The notes under the pieces are model-generated. The model searched no databases, was not told the DNA's origin, and was given only the letters and a program-made list of their open reading frames with translations. From Epiperipatus broadwayi (lineage: Eukaryota > Onychophora > Udeonychophora > Euonychophora > Peripatidae), in NCBI GenBank assembly GCA_028023455.1, contig JAQFVV010013387.1, positions 1-64,000 of the forward strand: a stretch of 64,000 nt of DNA, read 5' to 3'. Made by a program: the position numbers and the translations under genes. This document shows, in pieces, positions 36,390 through 48,583 of this stretch (within the stretch, counting starts at the first letter, position 1; the number at the start of each line of letters is the position of its first letter).

Positions 36390-39172
36390 CTTTTTATTTA
36401 GATACTTATAACTGCAGATCACTTTCAAGTGAAAGAAGATTGCAAGAATTAGAAGAACCTTCTTATATTAAATGGGACATTATTGGAACTTGTGAAGCAA
36501 GAAAAAAAGGTTAAGAGAAGATTTAAAAGGTGGACATGTACTCTATTATAAAGGCACAAATATTGGAAATACAGGTGGAGTAGGATTCATTATAAATAAA
36601 AAGTGGAAGAACCAAGTTGTGGAGATTGATGGTGTATCGGACAGTGGCAAAATTAGTTATACAACTTAATAGTAGATATCAAATGCAGATAATTCAGGTT
36701 TATGCCTCAACAAGTTCCCATAGTGATGAAGTAGTAGAAGATTTTTATATGGATATACAAAAGGCTTTTGATCAGATAAAACAACATTTTAAAATTGTTA
36801 TGGGAGACTTTAATGCTAGAATTGGTAAACAAATGAAAGATGAAAATACTGTAGGTAATTTTGGTTATGGTAATAGAAATGAGAGGACAGAAACTTGTGG
36901 AGTTTGCAGAAAAAGAAAAACTTTATATTATGAATTCTTTTTTTGAAAAAAATGTTAAAAGGAAATGGACATGGAAGCATCCAAATGAAGGTACAGTGGA
37001 ATTGGATTATATTTTGACTAACAGCAAATACATATTTCAAGATTGTAATGTTCTTAATAAATTTAACACAGGAAGTGATCATCGATTAGTAAGGTGCAAG
37101 ATATGTGTTAATGTAAAACTAGAAAGACAAAAATTATTAAGAAAAACAATATTTACAGTTGATATTTCTAATCTTCAGAAACATTCTAATGAATTTAAAT
37201 TAGAACTTACAAATCGGTTTCAAGTATTAGTAGATTATGAACATGATTCAGATTTGAATGAAATTAATAAGAAAATAACTGATACACTATTAAAAAGTGC
37301 AACAAAGATAGCTGGTAAAAAAAAAAAAAAGCAGTAATTAACCAATAAAATTTCCACTGAGACCAGAAAATTTATGAGGAAAAGAAGGAATATGAAGATA
37401 TACAAAAATGATGCATTAAAAAAGATTGACTATCCTGAATTTTGTAAAATGGTGCGGAAAAGAATTGAAAATGATATAAGAAAGTATAACTGTGAACTAG
37501 CAAGGAATGCTGTAGAAGAGAATAAAAGCCTCAAGAGTGTAAAAGACCATTTTGGTATTGGTAGCAAATTTATATCTGCAATAAGAAAAAAAAGATGGAA
37601 TTATTATTGAAAAGAGAGATGTCATCATGAAATGGGTAGAAGACTTCTATCAAGAATTATATAGTAATAAAGAACAAATACCTCCTATATCTATTATATT
37701 TTCCGAATTGCCCAGAATTTTAAATGAAGTGAAACATGCAATTAAATGTATGAAAAAAGGTAAGACTCCAGTAATGATGGAATTATAACTGATATATTAA
37801 AAGAAGCAGGTGAAGAAATAGAAAAAATTTCAGCAAAGTTATATACCAAATGTTTAAATGATAAAGATGTACCAGATGATTGGAACAATGCAGTTTTAAT
37901 ATTAATATTTAAAAAAAGTGATAAAGAAGATATTAGAAATTACAGACCTAACAGCCTTTTATCAGTTTTAATCAAAATTTTTACCAAGATATTTACAACT
38001 CGTCTATAGAGAACATTGGATTTCCACCAACTAAAGGAACAAGCTAGATTTAAAAGTGGTTTTAGTATAGTAGATCATATCCAGGTATTGAGAGAAGCTA
38101 TAGAAAGGACAAATGAATATGAGTTGCCATCATGCTTTGGATTTGTAGATTATGTAAAGGGCATTTGATTAAAGCATTGGATCATCAAGATATAGATCCA
38201 GGATATTGTCATATTTTGAAGAATATTTATAAAATGCAACAGCAACAATTAGATTACAAAATGATACTAGGGAAGTCAATATTGAGAAGGAGGTAAGACA
38301 GGATGACTCCATATCTCCAAAACGTTTTACAGCAGTGCTGCAATAAGTATTTTGTGGATTAAATTAGGAAGCGAAAGGAGTGAAAGTAAATGGAGATTAT
38401 TTAAGTCATTTAGATTTTGCAGATGATGTAGTTATTTTTGCAAATAATATTTTAGAACTGCAGGAAATGTTGCAAGAGTTATCATAGGAAAGTAGGACTA
38501 AAGATAAATGTTAAAAAGACTAAAGAAATGTTTAATGGATTTTCTCAAAATATGAAAATAAAGATTATGATGAGTTAGAAGAAGTAAACATCTACAAAAA
38601 CCTTGGTCAAATTATTAATATAGATGGAAACATAATGGATGAAATTAATCATAGAAGTAAACTTGGCTGGAATGTTTTTGGTAGAAATAACTTGATACTA
38701 AAAGGAAATATGCTTATGTGTCTGAAAATAAAGATTTTTAATAAACGTGTTTACCAGTTCTTACTTATGGATCTGAGACTTGGACACTTAATAGAAGAGC
38801 ATTACAAAGACTTCAGGCCACTCAAAGAAGTATGGAGAGATGAATGTTGGAAGTAACAAGAGATTGAAAACACAATATATGGATAAGAGAAGAAACAGGT
38901 GTTACTGACCTCATTGAAACATAAAAGACTGAAGTGGAGTTGGCTGAACATATTGCTAGAAGAGATGATAATAGATGGACAATTGAAATCTTAAACTGGA
39001 TTCCAAGAGATTGTAAAAGACCCAGAAAGAGACCACATGTGAAATGGAGGGATAAAATAAGAGAAAGTGTGCAGGGGTGATGTGGAGAAAAGAAGCTAAA
39101 GATCGGAGATGGATTGAACTTGGAGAGACCTTCATCCTACAGTGGATTGATAATGGTTGATGATGATGATGA
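36390..39172 (+). mobile_element. RTE-type LINE, copy 2, longer 5' end
   Basis: Same element as copy 1, same strand, but extending about 280-400 bp further 5' into the N-terminal endonuclease. The 3' end at 39,150-39,178 is GGTTGATGATGATGATGAT, followed after about 35 bp by foldback copy 2. Small indels have destroyed the frame in the RT region (37,620-38,600), so it is dead. The two copies differ at scattered sites and by several independent indels, so they are separate insertions, not a recent segmental duplication. Confidence 0.85.
36395..39150 (+). pseudogene. RTE ORF2 pseudogene, copy 2
   Basis: The N-terminal endonuclease is readable from about 36,390 (NCRSLSSERRLQELEE, then GTCEARKKG with the catalytic Glu). 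It continues through GDFNARIG near 36,810 and LDYILTN near 37,000-37,020, and a G-S-D-H-R-L-V segment at 37,072-37,092 gives the catalytic DH pair that copy 1 has lost. RT segments NYRP, DFADDVVIF-like (around 38,410-38,440) and the GVTDL/RLKWSW tail remain in several frames. A single-base insertion splits YVKG-AFD near 38,155. Confidence 0.85.
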
Positions 39173-39208
39173 TGATAATGAGATTACTTTTTTTCATTAC
39201 TTACAATA

Positions 39209-39935
39209 TGTAAATAAGCATTTATTTTATATAGCGCATGTTTACAATTGTATTACATCTAATTGTGCATACGCTTTTGTGAGAGTTAATAATAATAAAT
39301 GAATACTTTCTCTCCAATAAAAGATATAGTATTTATGCATGAATAAAATGAATCCACCTATTCCTGCAACTCAAATGCTTATATATGAGCAAATCTGAAG
39401 TACTGGCAAGGAAAGCGTGAGGATGGAACGCTCACTTTAAATTACTATATACGATGTCTGAATGAATAGGTGGATTCATTTTATTCCTGCATAAATACTA
39501 TATCTTGTATTGGAGAGAAAGTATTCATTTATTATTATTAACACTCACAAAAGTGTATGCACAATTAGCTTGAAAGGCTGATATTTGAATGTAATACTAT
39601 TGTAAACATGCGCTATATAAAATAAATGCTTATTTACATATGATTAAGTTTCAGTTAGAGTGACATTTAGTAAATTCTGGACAATTTCACTGAAGTCATT
39701 CATTCAGACATCGTATATAGTAATTTAAAGTGAGCGTTCCATCCTCACGCTTTCCAGATTTGCTCATATATAAGCATTTGTGTTGCAGGAATAGTTGGAT
39801 TCATTTTATTCCTGCATAAATACTATATCTTGTATTGGAGAGAAAGTATTCATTTATTATTATTAACACTCACAAAAGCGTAAGCACAATTAGCTTGAAA
39901 GGCTGATATTTGAATGTAATTACTTACAATTGTAA
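39209..39935. mobile_element. foldback/hairpin element, copy 2
   Basis: The left arm (about 39,212-39,440) is inverted at about 39,450-39,634. A loop-like segment (39,640-39,735, starting GATTAAGTTTCAGTTAGAGT) and a further copy of the right arm follow (39,736-39,935). The order arm, inverted arm, loop, partial arm is the same as at 16,282-16,980. Shared core strings include GCATTTATTTT, CAGATTTGCTCATATATA and TCATTCATTC. The arms differ enough from copy 1 to be a separate subfamily. No coding capacity. Confidence 0.8.
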
Positions 39936-40736
39936 ATGTACTTATGTTCTATAATTAATCTAATTTTACTAATTAAAATGTTCAGAGTTTAAATTAACCA
40001 AATCTTAAATTAATTATATCTTAAAAATTTCCAGAATTGGATATACAATTGGAACGTTTTTATTTAATCTCAGCTATCTTTCTGGCCCTCATTACACTAC
40101 ACACAATACAATGCTTTAAAGAAATTTTTAATGAATAAAATGTTGTTTTTTTGATAATTTTTTTCTAAATAAATTTCCCATAAATTAAAATTATTTAATT
40201 ATAAATTTAAAGTCATCGATTAAAAAAAATTGTTTATTTATAAATTGGTATGAACCATATATATATATATTCAATATATGTTTCTGCATTAGAGTGTAAA
40301 TATAAGTGCATATGTATATAAATTGGCAAAATCTAACTCAAATTAATATTAATGAAAACAAATTATTACAAGATCTAATATTCACTCTGTTAGGGAAAAA
40401 AAAATCTCCCCATCCAAAAAAATTAAGATGTCTTCAGTTTATACCAAGACATTCTGATTTTTATAAAAGTTGCTGGAAATATAATTGTAAAAGTTATACA
40501 AAACGTTATTTTAATTATAATTTTATATAAATATTTATAAAAGTCCTAATTTATAATGTGCTTATTATAAATTAAAAATTATTAATTTAAAATATTTTGC
40601 AATACTGATTATATTTTCTCAGTTTTATCTCTTTATATGGTATGTTAACGTTATGGAGCATTTATTTCATCTTTATTATACAATCTAATGTTTAAAAATT
40701 ACACCTTTAACCAAATGCATAAAAAAAAATCAAGAA
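39936..40736. other. AT-rich DNA, nothing recognised
   Basis: Poly(A/T)-rich. One 74-codon plus frame (40,306-40,530) has Asn/Lys-biased composition and no motif. Confidence 0.5.
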
Positions 40737-40741
40737 TATAT

Positions 40742-42177
40742 TGTACCGGGTGGAGCATTTTAAAAGAGATTGATCACTTATGAGGGAGTAAACAAAACTA
40801 TGTATCATTTTAAACTCTTTAATACAATAAATGTATGAAGGCAAAATTATAAGACTTCTATACAAAATGTGAAACAATATTTATTATTAATCCAATGCAA
40901 TTTACATATTGCTCCACCACGGTCCCTTAGGTAAAGAAAAATAATGCCTAAAAGGCACCTGTAACCAAGCCAGCAAATACATATGTGAAATACATTTGAA
41001 GGAAACAGATTTTCTAGGCTGCCGAATTTAAACCCCTATCATTCAAAGCAATTAATACGTTTTGAACAATAGCCACCAACTCGGTACCTAAGATATCCCA
41101 GATTAGCTCAGTCTAAAAGTACTACAATAACAAATTATTTCTTTAACTAGTGGTAAAAAGAAGTGACCGACAGATATTAAGATTAAAAGTCAATTTATTT
41201 CAATTAAACACAATTATTAAAGTTTTAAACTACTTTTAGATATTGTTTAATCAACATAAACATTTAAGGTACTTATATATGACCACGCACACACATTTTA
41301 AATACACATGAAAATATAATCTAACAACATTAAATGCCAAGTATTAAATAGTATGATAAATATTAAATATAAAGCATTCAAACCAACACGCACATCAATA
41401 GTTCTTTTATGCAGCGTTAGAATTCCTTTACTACTGACTTTGGAGGCTTTATGGCCGGCAATGACTACTTTGAATTTATAAATGGAAATAAGAAAGTTAT
41501 TAAATACCTAGGTTTTTGAAGCATAGAGATTTTGGTTGTTTGCTTCCTGTGTTTCCAGTGTGTTTCTGACTTGTTTTATTACCAGCCGGCTGGTTTTATA
41601 CTTCTGTGGAGGATTTCTATTGATTGACGATCCTGGTTACTTCTTTTATTAAGGTTGAGGATGGTTATTTATTTCGTGATACTATTATTATGGCAGTAGA
41701 TGCAGCTCTCATTTATTGGGCGGCTGTTACTTCATCTCAGGCAGAGTACTGGTATTTGGACAAGGTTTGAAGTTCATCGTATGTTCTGATGACTATTAAC
41801 AATGCATGACTGACTGATGAATTGAACTCATAGATTGAACTGACCAGACTAATTGACTGATCCAAAACTGTTATCTGAACTGAACTGCATGTGAAAATTT
41901 AGGTCTATTTATTTAACGACCTGTTGTCATTTTTTGTAGTCTGTTTTCATAGCCGCCAACAAAAATCCATTATCCACTGCTTTTGATTTCAATTGATAAG
42001 TTTAATTATGTTGTTGTTTACAGATTCTTTCTTAATTAAATAGCATTGCAAACACATTTTCAATCAGTAGTTATTGCTGAATTTATTTATTTTAATATTT
42101 ATTTTCATGTGTTTTTCAATATTATTTTAACACGCACATATACACGCATTTATCATTTCTTTGTTTACTCTTGCACA
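40742..42177 (+). mobile_element. LTR-like block flanked by TATAT
   Basis: The block starts TGTACCGG and, at 42,177, ends TTGCACA; both flanks read TATAT (40,737-40,741 and 42,178-42,182), which would be a 5-bp target duplication. Composition is GC-richer than the flanks between 40,900 and 41,900. The start matches the block at 55,046 over eight bases. At 1.4 kb it would be a long LTR, and TATAT is common by chance in this DNA, so boundaries are tentative. Confidence 0.35.
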
Positions 42178-42182
42178 TATAT

Positions 42183-43510
42183 ATTTCTAAAAGTACTCGT
42201 TTAAATTTATGATTACCTTTTTTTTTTTAACTTAAATGAAAAAAAAAAGATATTTTTTAATTATTTAAAAATCAACTACTTTTTTCTTTAATATTTTTAA
42301 ATGAAGAGAGATATTTTTTTATTTCATGTAAAAGATTCATTTAAACCGTTATAGTTTTAACCTTTTCTAAGCCAAAGTCTCTCCACCGAATTACTTTTAA
42401 ATTAATTAATTGTACCTTTTATTTCAATACTAATAATTAAAAAAACTCTTTAAACTTTTAATTTTACATTTCAAAAACAAACTACATTTTTGTTTAAATC
42501 TAAAACTCTTTAGATTTTTATAAACAAACTGAAACCTTCGCATTATTTATGATACTTTTATTTTTAGACAACAATTAATATATTGGTACAATATATTAGT
42601 GATGATTTTGAATAAAATATGGAACACCTAAAAACTTTTTAATTATTCTGCTATCTACATATAATAATTTTAACCATGAATGTGAAAAGCAGAAGCAGAA
42701 AGCTGATTAATATTATTCCAAAAAAAAAATTGGAAATGAAAAGGCAATAAATTGTCAATGAATGGAAATGCTATGAACACAACTAGTTAGCATAGGCATA
42801 AGATGTTTCAAAGTATTTACACTTTAAACAGATTGTCAGATATCTTTATCACATGCTGGAGAGTTTATTTATTATAGTTTGCATATCCATTTGCTCATAC
42901 TTTTAGTGAAAAAATATTGTATTTTTTTTTAATTCTTCTTCTACATATTTATAATAACTTTAGCCATGAACAAGAAGACCAGATGCAGCAAAACAAATTA
43001 ATGTAGTGTCTAAGAATTTCAATAGCAAAAATTGAAGCACTAAATATAAAATAATTAAATCAACAATCTGTAATTTGTTACAATTTTTAATATGGAAAAT
43101 TTATCTTATATATATATAATCCCTATTTTTTCTGTTGTCTGATTGGTGAATGTGTGTTTGTTCATAAGGCTATCATGTGTCAAATTACCAATTAAAATAC
43201 ACTATTATGTCTGTCCTTATAACGAAGAATATTTTATGCCAAGGAAATAATTCCACTATTAATAGTTTTCCATAATGCTATTAAATATAACAGGTATGTT
43301 TAAGAATTTTAATTTTAATTTAGAAGCAACTTAATTTGAATAAGAGCATTTATTCTGCAAAGCAAAAAAAATTTGTTAAAGCAAACGATTAAAAAAAAAA
43401 TATTACAGTGTTCAGACTGGCTACAAAGTAATTCCATCATTAATACAAAAACAACTGAACACATTTATCACATTTATTAATATAACACTTTTAAACAATT
43501 TATCTCGAAA
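42183..43510. other. AT-rich DNA, nothing recognised
   Basis: Homopolymer-rich sequence. A TTTGTTAAAGCAA...ATTAAAAAA string at 43,373-43,400 recurs at 47,440-47,470, on the far side of the Merlin element, which hints at an older repeat on both sides. No gene seen. Confidence 0.45.
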
Positions 43511-44563
43511 GCTATAAGTAAAAGATACAAAGAATGTATTGAGAACAAAGCTTTATTAATACAGACAATTATTAAGTATGCTTTTGAATGGATTCATTCA
43601 CGGACAGAGCAATGAATGTAACAGAAGACGGAGAGTATATTAAATAGTTCAAAAACCAGTGAAATAATTTGTATATTATTTGAATTGTAAATTAAATGAT
43701 TAGAGTGAGCCATTTCTTGGAGAAGAAAATGCAGGATTTTTTTAAATTTATATCTCCCCAGAGATGTGACAAGTCTCCTTAAGTTTACGCTTGGCATCGT
43801 TGTGCTCTGTACAGACTATGCTAAATGGTGTAGGCTCGAAACTATAACCAAATTTAGAAAAATGGCCAAAAAAGATGAGCTTTGCATCAGTATGAGTTAT
43901 ACCTTGGTCATAAAGATATTTATGTTGAGTTAAGTGGGTGAATAAGTTGGCTCAGGGCTCATCATAATAAACAGAATGGCATCAAATTGCTTTCCACAAA
44001 TCAATAACTCAAAAAATAAACTGCATCCTGTTCTTCACTCTCAGATTGTTGACAAAATTAAATGTCCAAATACTTCTTGACATGTCCAAATACTTCTTGC
44101 CATTCATTTAATGAGTCCCGAGCCCTATCCACCCACTTAGCTCAACATAAATACCTTTACAACCAAGCTACAACTCATACTGACACAAAGCCCATCTTTT
44201 TCAATCATTTCTCTAAATTTGTCACAGTTTCAAGCCTACATCATTTGGCATAATCTGCACGCAATACAATGATGCCAAGCAGAAATCAAAGTACCCAATT
44301 TATGGAGATAAACATGCTATCATTGAAAAAGGATCATGTTTCCCTCTCCAAAAAATGGCCCACCCTAACAATTTAATTTACAATTCAAACAATATGCAAA
44401 TTATTTCACTGGTTTTCTGACTACTTAATATTACCTTCCCATTTTTGTTACATTTATTGTTACATCTATGACTGAATCCAGTCGAAAACATGCTCAGCAC
44501 TGCATAATTATCTGCATTAATAAAGCTTTGCTCTCAATACATTGTTTGTAACTTTTACTTATA
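43511..44563. repeat. large inverted repeat, arms about 470 bp
   Basis: 43,511-43,982 and the inverse of 44,098-44,563 align throughout, including TAAGTAAAAG, ATTGAGA(A/G)CAAAGCTTTA, AACCAGTGAAATAATTTG and TTATGTTGAG(T/C)TAAG. They show roughly 20% mismatches plus indels. The spacer (43,983-44,097) holds a 21-bp direct repeat (ATGTCCAAATACTTCTTG-type). Both arms keep matching short frames (H-K-Y-L-Y, THTD, HFSKF), suggesting a once-coding unit present in head-to-head orientation. It ends about 35 bp from the Merlin left end. Confidence 0.8.
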
Positions 44564-44610
44564 TCATATTTGGATACTGTTCAATGCACTGTACAAGCAA
44601 TAAATTTCTC

Positions 44611-44986
44611 TCAAAGAAATTACTCAAAAACAAGTAAAATATAAAAAAAAAGAAATTAGTCAAAAATACATCGCTCAAAAATAACTCAGATACAACAAAT
44701 GTATAAAAAATAACTGAAATACATAAAACAGAAACACACACCCCACATACACACAAATTTCTAAATTGGATTTATAACATCCAAATTCAAAATTTGTATC
44801 AAAGAAATCACCCAAAAATAAGTAAAATACAAAAAACAGAAATCGGTCAAAACAAGTAAAATAGAAAATATATTGCTCAAAGTAACTCAAGTATAACAAA
44901 TGTATAAAAAATAACTGAAATACATAAAACACAACACACACACACACACACAAATTTCTAAATCCGATTCATAACATCCAAATTGG
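44611..44986. repeat. 188-bp tandem duplication within the left Merlin TIR
   Basis: TCAAAGAAATYACYCAAAAA begins at 44,611 and again at 44,799. The 188-bp units agree through ACTGAAATACATAAAACA and CAAATTTCTAAAT. The right arm has a single copy, so the duplication arose on one side only. Short (AC)n runs occur in both units. Confidence 0.85.
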
Positions 44987-45414
44987 TGAAATCAAGTACA
45001 ACACAAAAAAAAAACCACAAATTTATAAATTTAATTCATAAACAAAAGAAAAAAACATTTGATCATAACTTGCACATTTTAAAATTATTATTTTACAATT
45101 ATTGAAAAAATACTTACAAAAGATATAACATTGTTGGCAAATGTCCACAGTACAACAACGATGGCATAATTTAACACAGGCTTAAGCAAACAATTATTTA
45201 AAGAAGGTAGTTCTGTAAGTCAGAGTTCAAAATATAACATCCCAATGCAATTTCAAAGTCGGCAAAAAGAATATTCAAATTTTGAGGCTTTTGGAGCAAA
45301 ATTATTTTGAGAAGCTTGTTCAAATAGATTGCGCACACTTAACTAATAACAGATTTAAAAAATAATTTTACACAAGAAGCAGACAGATTACAGCAATTTA
45401 AAAATTTTTAAACT

Positions 45415-46291
45415 TACAATGATGCTTGTAACATAGCAGCAAATATATCTTGATCATGATGCAGTCGTCGCCACATGAACTCGGCTAACTATGAGTCCAG
45501 ATTATATCAAGTGGTCCCCCTCTCTCTTTTTATTACGTCATTTCACTAGCCCCCAAAATCTTTCTATGTTTTGCATATGTGCCCCAGAAGAAGGATTGAC
45601 AAAATTATGTGTGATTTACTTTGAACTGTTGGTAACCTACAGCATTCAATTCATCACTTTTGTAGGCCTTCCAACAGTCAAATAATATAAAGGATCCTGG
45701 TGCTATATGTTGTTTAATGGCATTTAGGAGAATAGATGTTGTTCGACCAGGAATATCGATCATAAAACACTCTTTCATTTCTCTGCATAAACCACCAAAT
45801 AACCACTGTTGCAGAAAACTTCTTCCCTGTTGTTTTTGCATTTGCTAAATAGAGTTTCATCGACCTCTACAATTTTTCCTGGGCCTCCAATTTTGCAGGG
45901 ATGGGCGCCATAGCAGATTTTCTTCAGGTTTCACTCAAATGTTGCTTCCATGCAATGACAGTGCGCCCTTCAAATCCAAATCATTTATTCCCGATTATAA
46001 GGTCAATTGGTCTTTCCTCCAATAATAAATGATTCGGATGGCTGTGACAAATGATAATCTGCAGCCCTCAAACCAGGTTCCTATCCGAAGTGCTATGCGA
46101 CTTTGACACACACCAATGTTGCATTTCCATTGTGTCATTGGGTTCATATAAAGTCTCATTTGATGGCCATTGATGCACACTTTTTGAAAGAACAGAACAC
46201 TTTTACTTTGTAAGAACTCCTCTGTCTCATATTCTGTCTTTGAGAGATGCCAAATTTTCATCATTTTGAATAAGAAAAGATGGTAAGGCAC
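45415..46291 (-). pseudogene. Merlin transposase pseudogene (DDE, ISXO2-like)
   Basis: The N-terminal half (46,291-45,995) ends with R-I-G-T-W-F-E and I-I-Y-Y-W, as in ISXO2/IS1595-type transposases. The catalytic core follows in other frames: EVDE at 45,857-45,868 (first Asp), W-x-F-G-G and CFMIDIPGR around 45,750-45,790, DCWKAY at 45,662-45,679 (second Asp), then VNHT and IERFW at 45,553-45,567 (catalytic Glu). A C-terminal EFMWRR segment and a final HHDQDIFAA stretch end at a stop near 45,415. At least two frameshifts and several stops break it, but all three catalytic positions survive. Confidence 0.85.
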
Positions 46292-46429
46292 TATATCTAC
46301 TTGAATTTCAGTGTGGATTTTGAAAAGTTGTTTGAAAGTTTATGCATGTTTAATATTGTATTCACTTGCATAAAAAAAATCCATCCCAACAAATTGTATT
46401 TCTAGCACTCCAAAATAATTAATATGTCA

Positions 46430-46900
46430 TAATAAAAGTAAGCAGGTATTTCAAAAGACTAATTCAATTAGATTTTGATTTAATTTGTTGGCCCAAGCAA
46501 TTATGTTTTTAATATGAAAAGTCTATTGCATCACATTACATTTTGCCAAGCGATTATATTTTTAATGTGAGAGTTCTATTACGACACATTTCATTTTGCA
46601 ACTTTTAATATGATACATTCTACATTTTTTCCCCTTACCCGCCATTGCCCATGAAGCCTATGTTTTGTAAGTATTTTTTCAATATTTTTAAAATTTGTGA
46701 CTTATGATCTGATTAGAATTTTTTTGTTTGTGTTTTAATATGTCATGGCCCAAGCAATTATATTTTTAATGTGACAAGTCTATTGCATCACATTTTCTTT
46801 TTGCAACTGTTAATGCAATGCATTCTAAATTTTTCTTCTTTATCAAACATTTCCCTTCAAAACTTTTAATGTGATGCATTCTAATTTTTTTCATATGTGT
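46430..46900. repeat. internal degenerate repeats upstream of Merlin transposase
   Basis: A unit of the form GCCCAAGCAATTAT-TTTTAATRTGA, then GTCTATTGCATCACATT, occurs near 46,490, 46,545 (degenerate) and 46,745. TTTGTAAGTATTTTTTCAAT occurs at 46,665 and again at 46,998 in the TIR edge. They lie 5' of the transposase and may be regulatory or transposase-binding repeats. Confidence 0.6.
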
Positions 46901-47329
46901 GTTTATGGTATGTTTCTGTTTTAATATGTCGTAATAAAAGTATATCAGAAAACACTACTTCAGCTAGCTTTTTTTTAATATCCACGATATCTATCTTTTG
47001 TAAGTATTTTTTCAATAACTGTAAAGTTATAATTTTAAAATGTAGTTATAATCAAATATGTTTTTTTCTTTTGCTTATGAACCAAATTTATAAATTTGTG
47101 GGCTTTTATGTGTATGTGTTGAACTTGTTTTCACCAATTTGGATGTTACGAATCGGATTTGGGAGGGGGGGTGTTTGTGTTTTATATATTTCAGTTATTT
47201 TTTATACATTTGTTGTACTTGAGTTATTTTTGAGCGATTTATTTTCTATTTTATTTGTTTTGACTGATTTCTGTTTTGGTATTTTACTTGTTTTTGATCA
47301 ATTTCTTCGATAGAAATTTATTGATTCTA

Positions 47330-48380
47330 TGGTTCTTGATGGTACTGCAGTGTTGCCTGGCGGTATAGTAAAGCACATCGAACAATACTCACATTTATTT
47401 ATATAATAATAGGTTTTCTTTAATTTACAATAAATCTTTAAAAAAAACTTGTTAAAGCAACCAATTAAAAAAATATATGACCTTCATAAACCAGGTAGAT
47501 CTGGTTTAAGATATTTATTTTGTACTTTTAAAACTTTGATTTTAGTGTTCACTAAAATCAAACTTTTGAATTAACATGTACAATTACCTATAAGGAGTAA
47601 AACATAAATATGTACAGCAATTAATTCTAATTACTTTTACATTTAAATTTTTGATTTTGTATTGTAGTTTTTCTGTTTAAATGGATGTGTTGGATGCAAC
47701 TGAGAGATTATATTGAAACAGTAAGATTCGTATTCGAATCTTAAGTTTCACCTTTTTCTGTCTTCTCTCACTGACCGGTCTATCCCGCCCAAATTTAAAC
47801 TTTTGATAGCGAATTGTGTGTGTAACAATATTAAAAATGTATAAATATATGTAGAATTCAACATAAACACGCACACATTTCGATCTCAAATTAAAGGCAA
47901 TAAATACGGATAAAGTAATATAATTTAGATTTCTTTAGCTAAATAAATCTTGTGTAATATTAATCATTTATTTTGAATTTATAAAGTTCGTATTTATTGC
48001 TTAGTTTAAATTTCGTTAAATAATAATTCTAACAAAATCTGATGCAATAATTAATTAAAGTTAAAATAGTTTTATTCCCTTTTGTCTTTGAAAATTTAAA
48101 AGCATCGGTCAGTGATAGATAATAAATTAATTATAGGAAAATTCCAAAAAAATGTAATTAACGAATGTAAAAAAACAACAAACCAAACAATAGCACAGCA
48201 GATTTCTTTCTAATTAAAACCAGCAAAAGCATTGATTATCCTGAGGGCAAGATAAAGAAAACCTAAAAATATCTCAACAGAAAAAAATTAAAAGATCAAG
48301 ATAAAAAAAGGAGGCCATCTTGGACTTGCTGGAGACTTTCACTTGAATTTTAGCTTTGCTCTCGAGTGGAGAGTCTAAAA
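47330..48380. other. AT-rich DNA, nothing recognised
   Basis: Short low-quality frames only. A small GC-richer patch at 47,345-47,395 has no recognisable feature. Confidence 0.45.
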
Positions 48381-48394
48381 TATCTTAAAATAAA

Positions 48395-48583
48395 TTGATA
48401 TTGCCAAGGTATGACCGAGTAAGCACCGAGATTATTCTCCATCGGGAGATGGCCCACCGTATGCCGAACTTCACCTTGCCCATCGTAAAACACCATAATG
48501 ATCTGCTGCCTGAAATAAACAAGAAAGCCGCTGCTGTTAAAATCAATAAAAAAAAACCCAAAGACAAGAAAGAAAACTGCTAA
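48395..48583 (+). other. possible coding exon (unrecognised)
   Basis: A plus-strand frame of about 60 codons sits in a GC-richer island within AT-rich DNA. It has a balanced composition (R-Y-D-R-V-S-T-E, AHRMPNFTLPIV, DLLPEIN) and ends in a basic KKKPKDKKENC tail and a stop. This could be the last exon of a gene or a retroelement remnant. No convincing acceptor site directly precedes it, and the family is not recognised. Confidence 0.25.

Larger units (their letters stand above)
44598..47323 (-). mobile_element. Merlin (IS1016/IS1595-like) DNA transposon
   Basis: Long inverted repeats bound the element. The right arm (about 46,991-47,323) matches the inverse of the left region up to about 45,128, including CAATAAATTTCT at the outer edge, CAACAAATGTATAAAAAATA and ACTTACAAAAGATA at the inner edge. 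The left arm contains an extra 188-bp tandem unit. Between the arms is a minus-strand transposase pseudogene with the Merlin/IS1595 signature. An 8-9 bp target duplication expected for Merlin was not found. Total 2.7 kb. Confidence 0.8.

Noticed and set aside
39143-39178. (GAT)n microsatellite as an independent repeat
   Set aside because: It is the normal 3' tail of the RTE element, also present in copy 1.
44675-44953. Cys/Val-rich membrane-like frame, minus strand
   Set aside because: It is a translation of the tandem duplicated Merlin terminal repeat with (AC)n runs.
46897-47313. 138-codon hydrophobic plus-strand frame
   Set aside because: It lies in the right Merlin terminal repeat and upstream repeats; T-rich DNA gives Phe/Leu/Ile-rich frames by chance.
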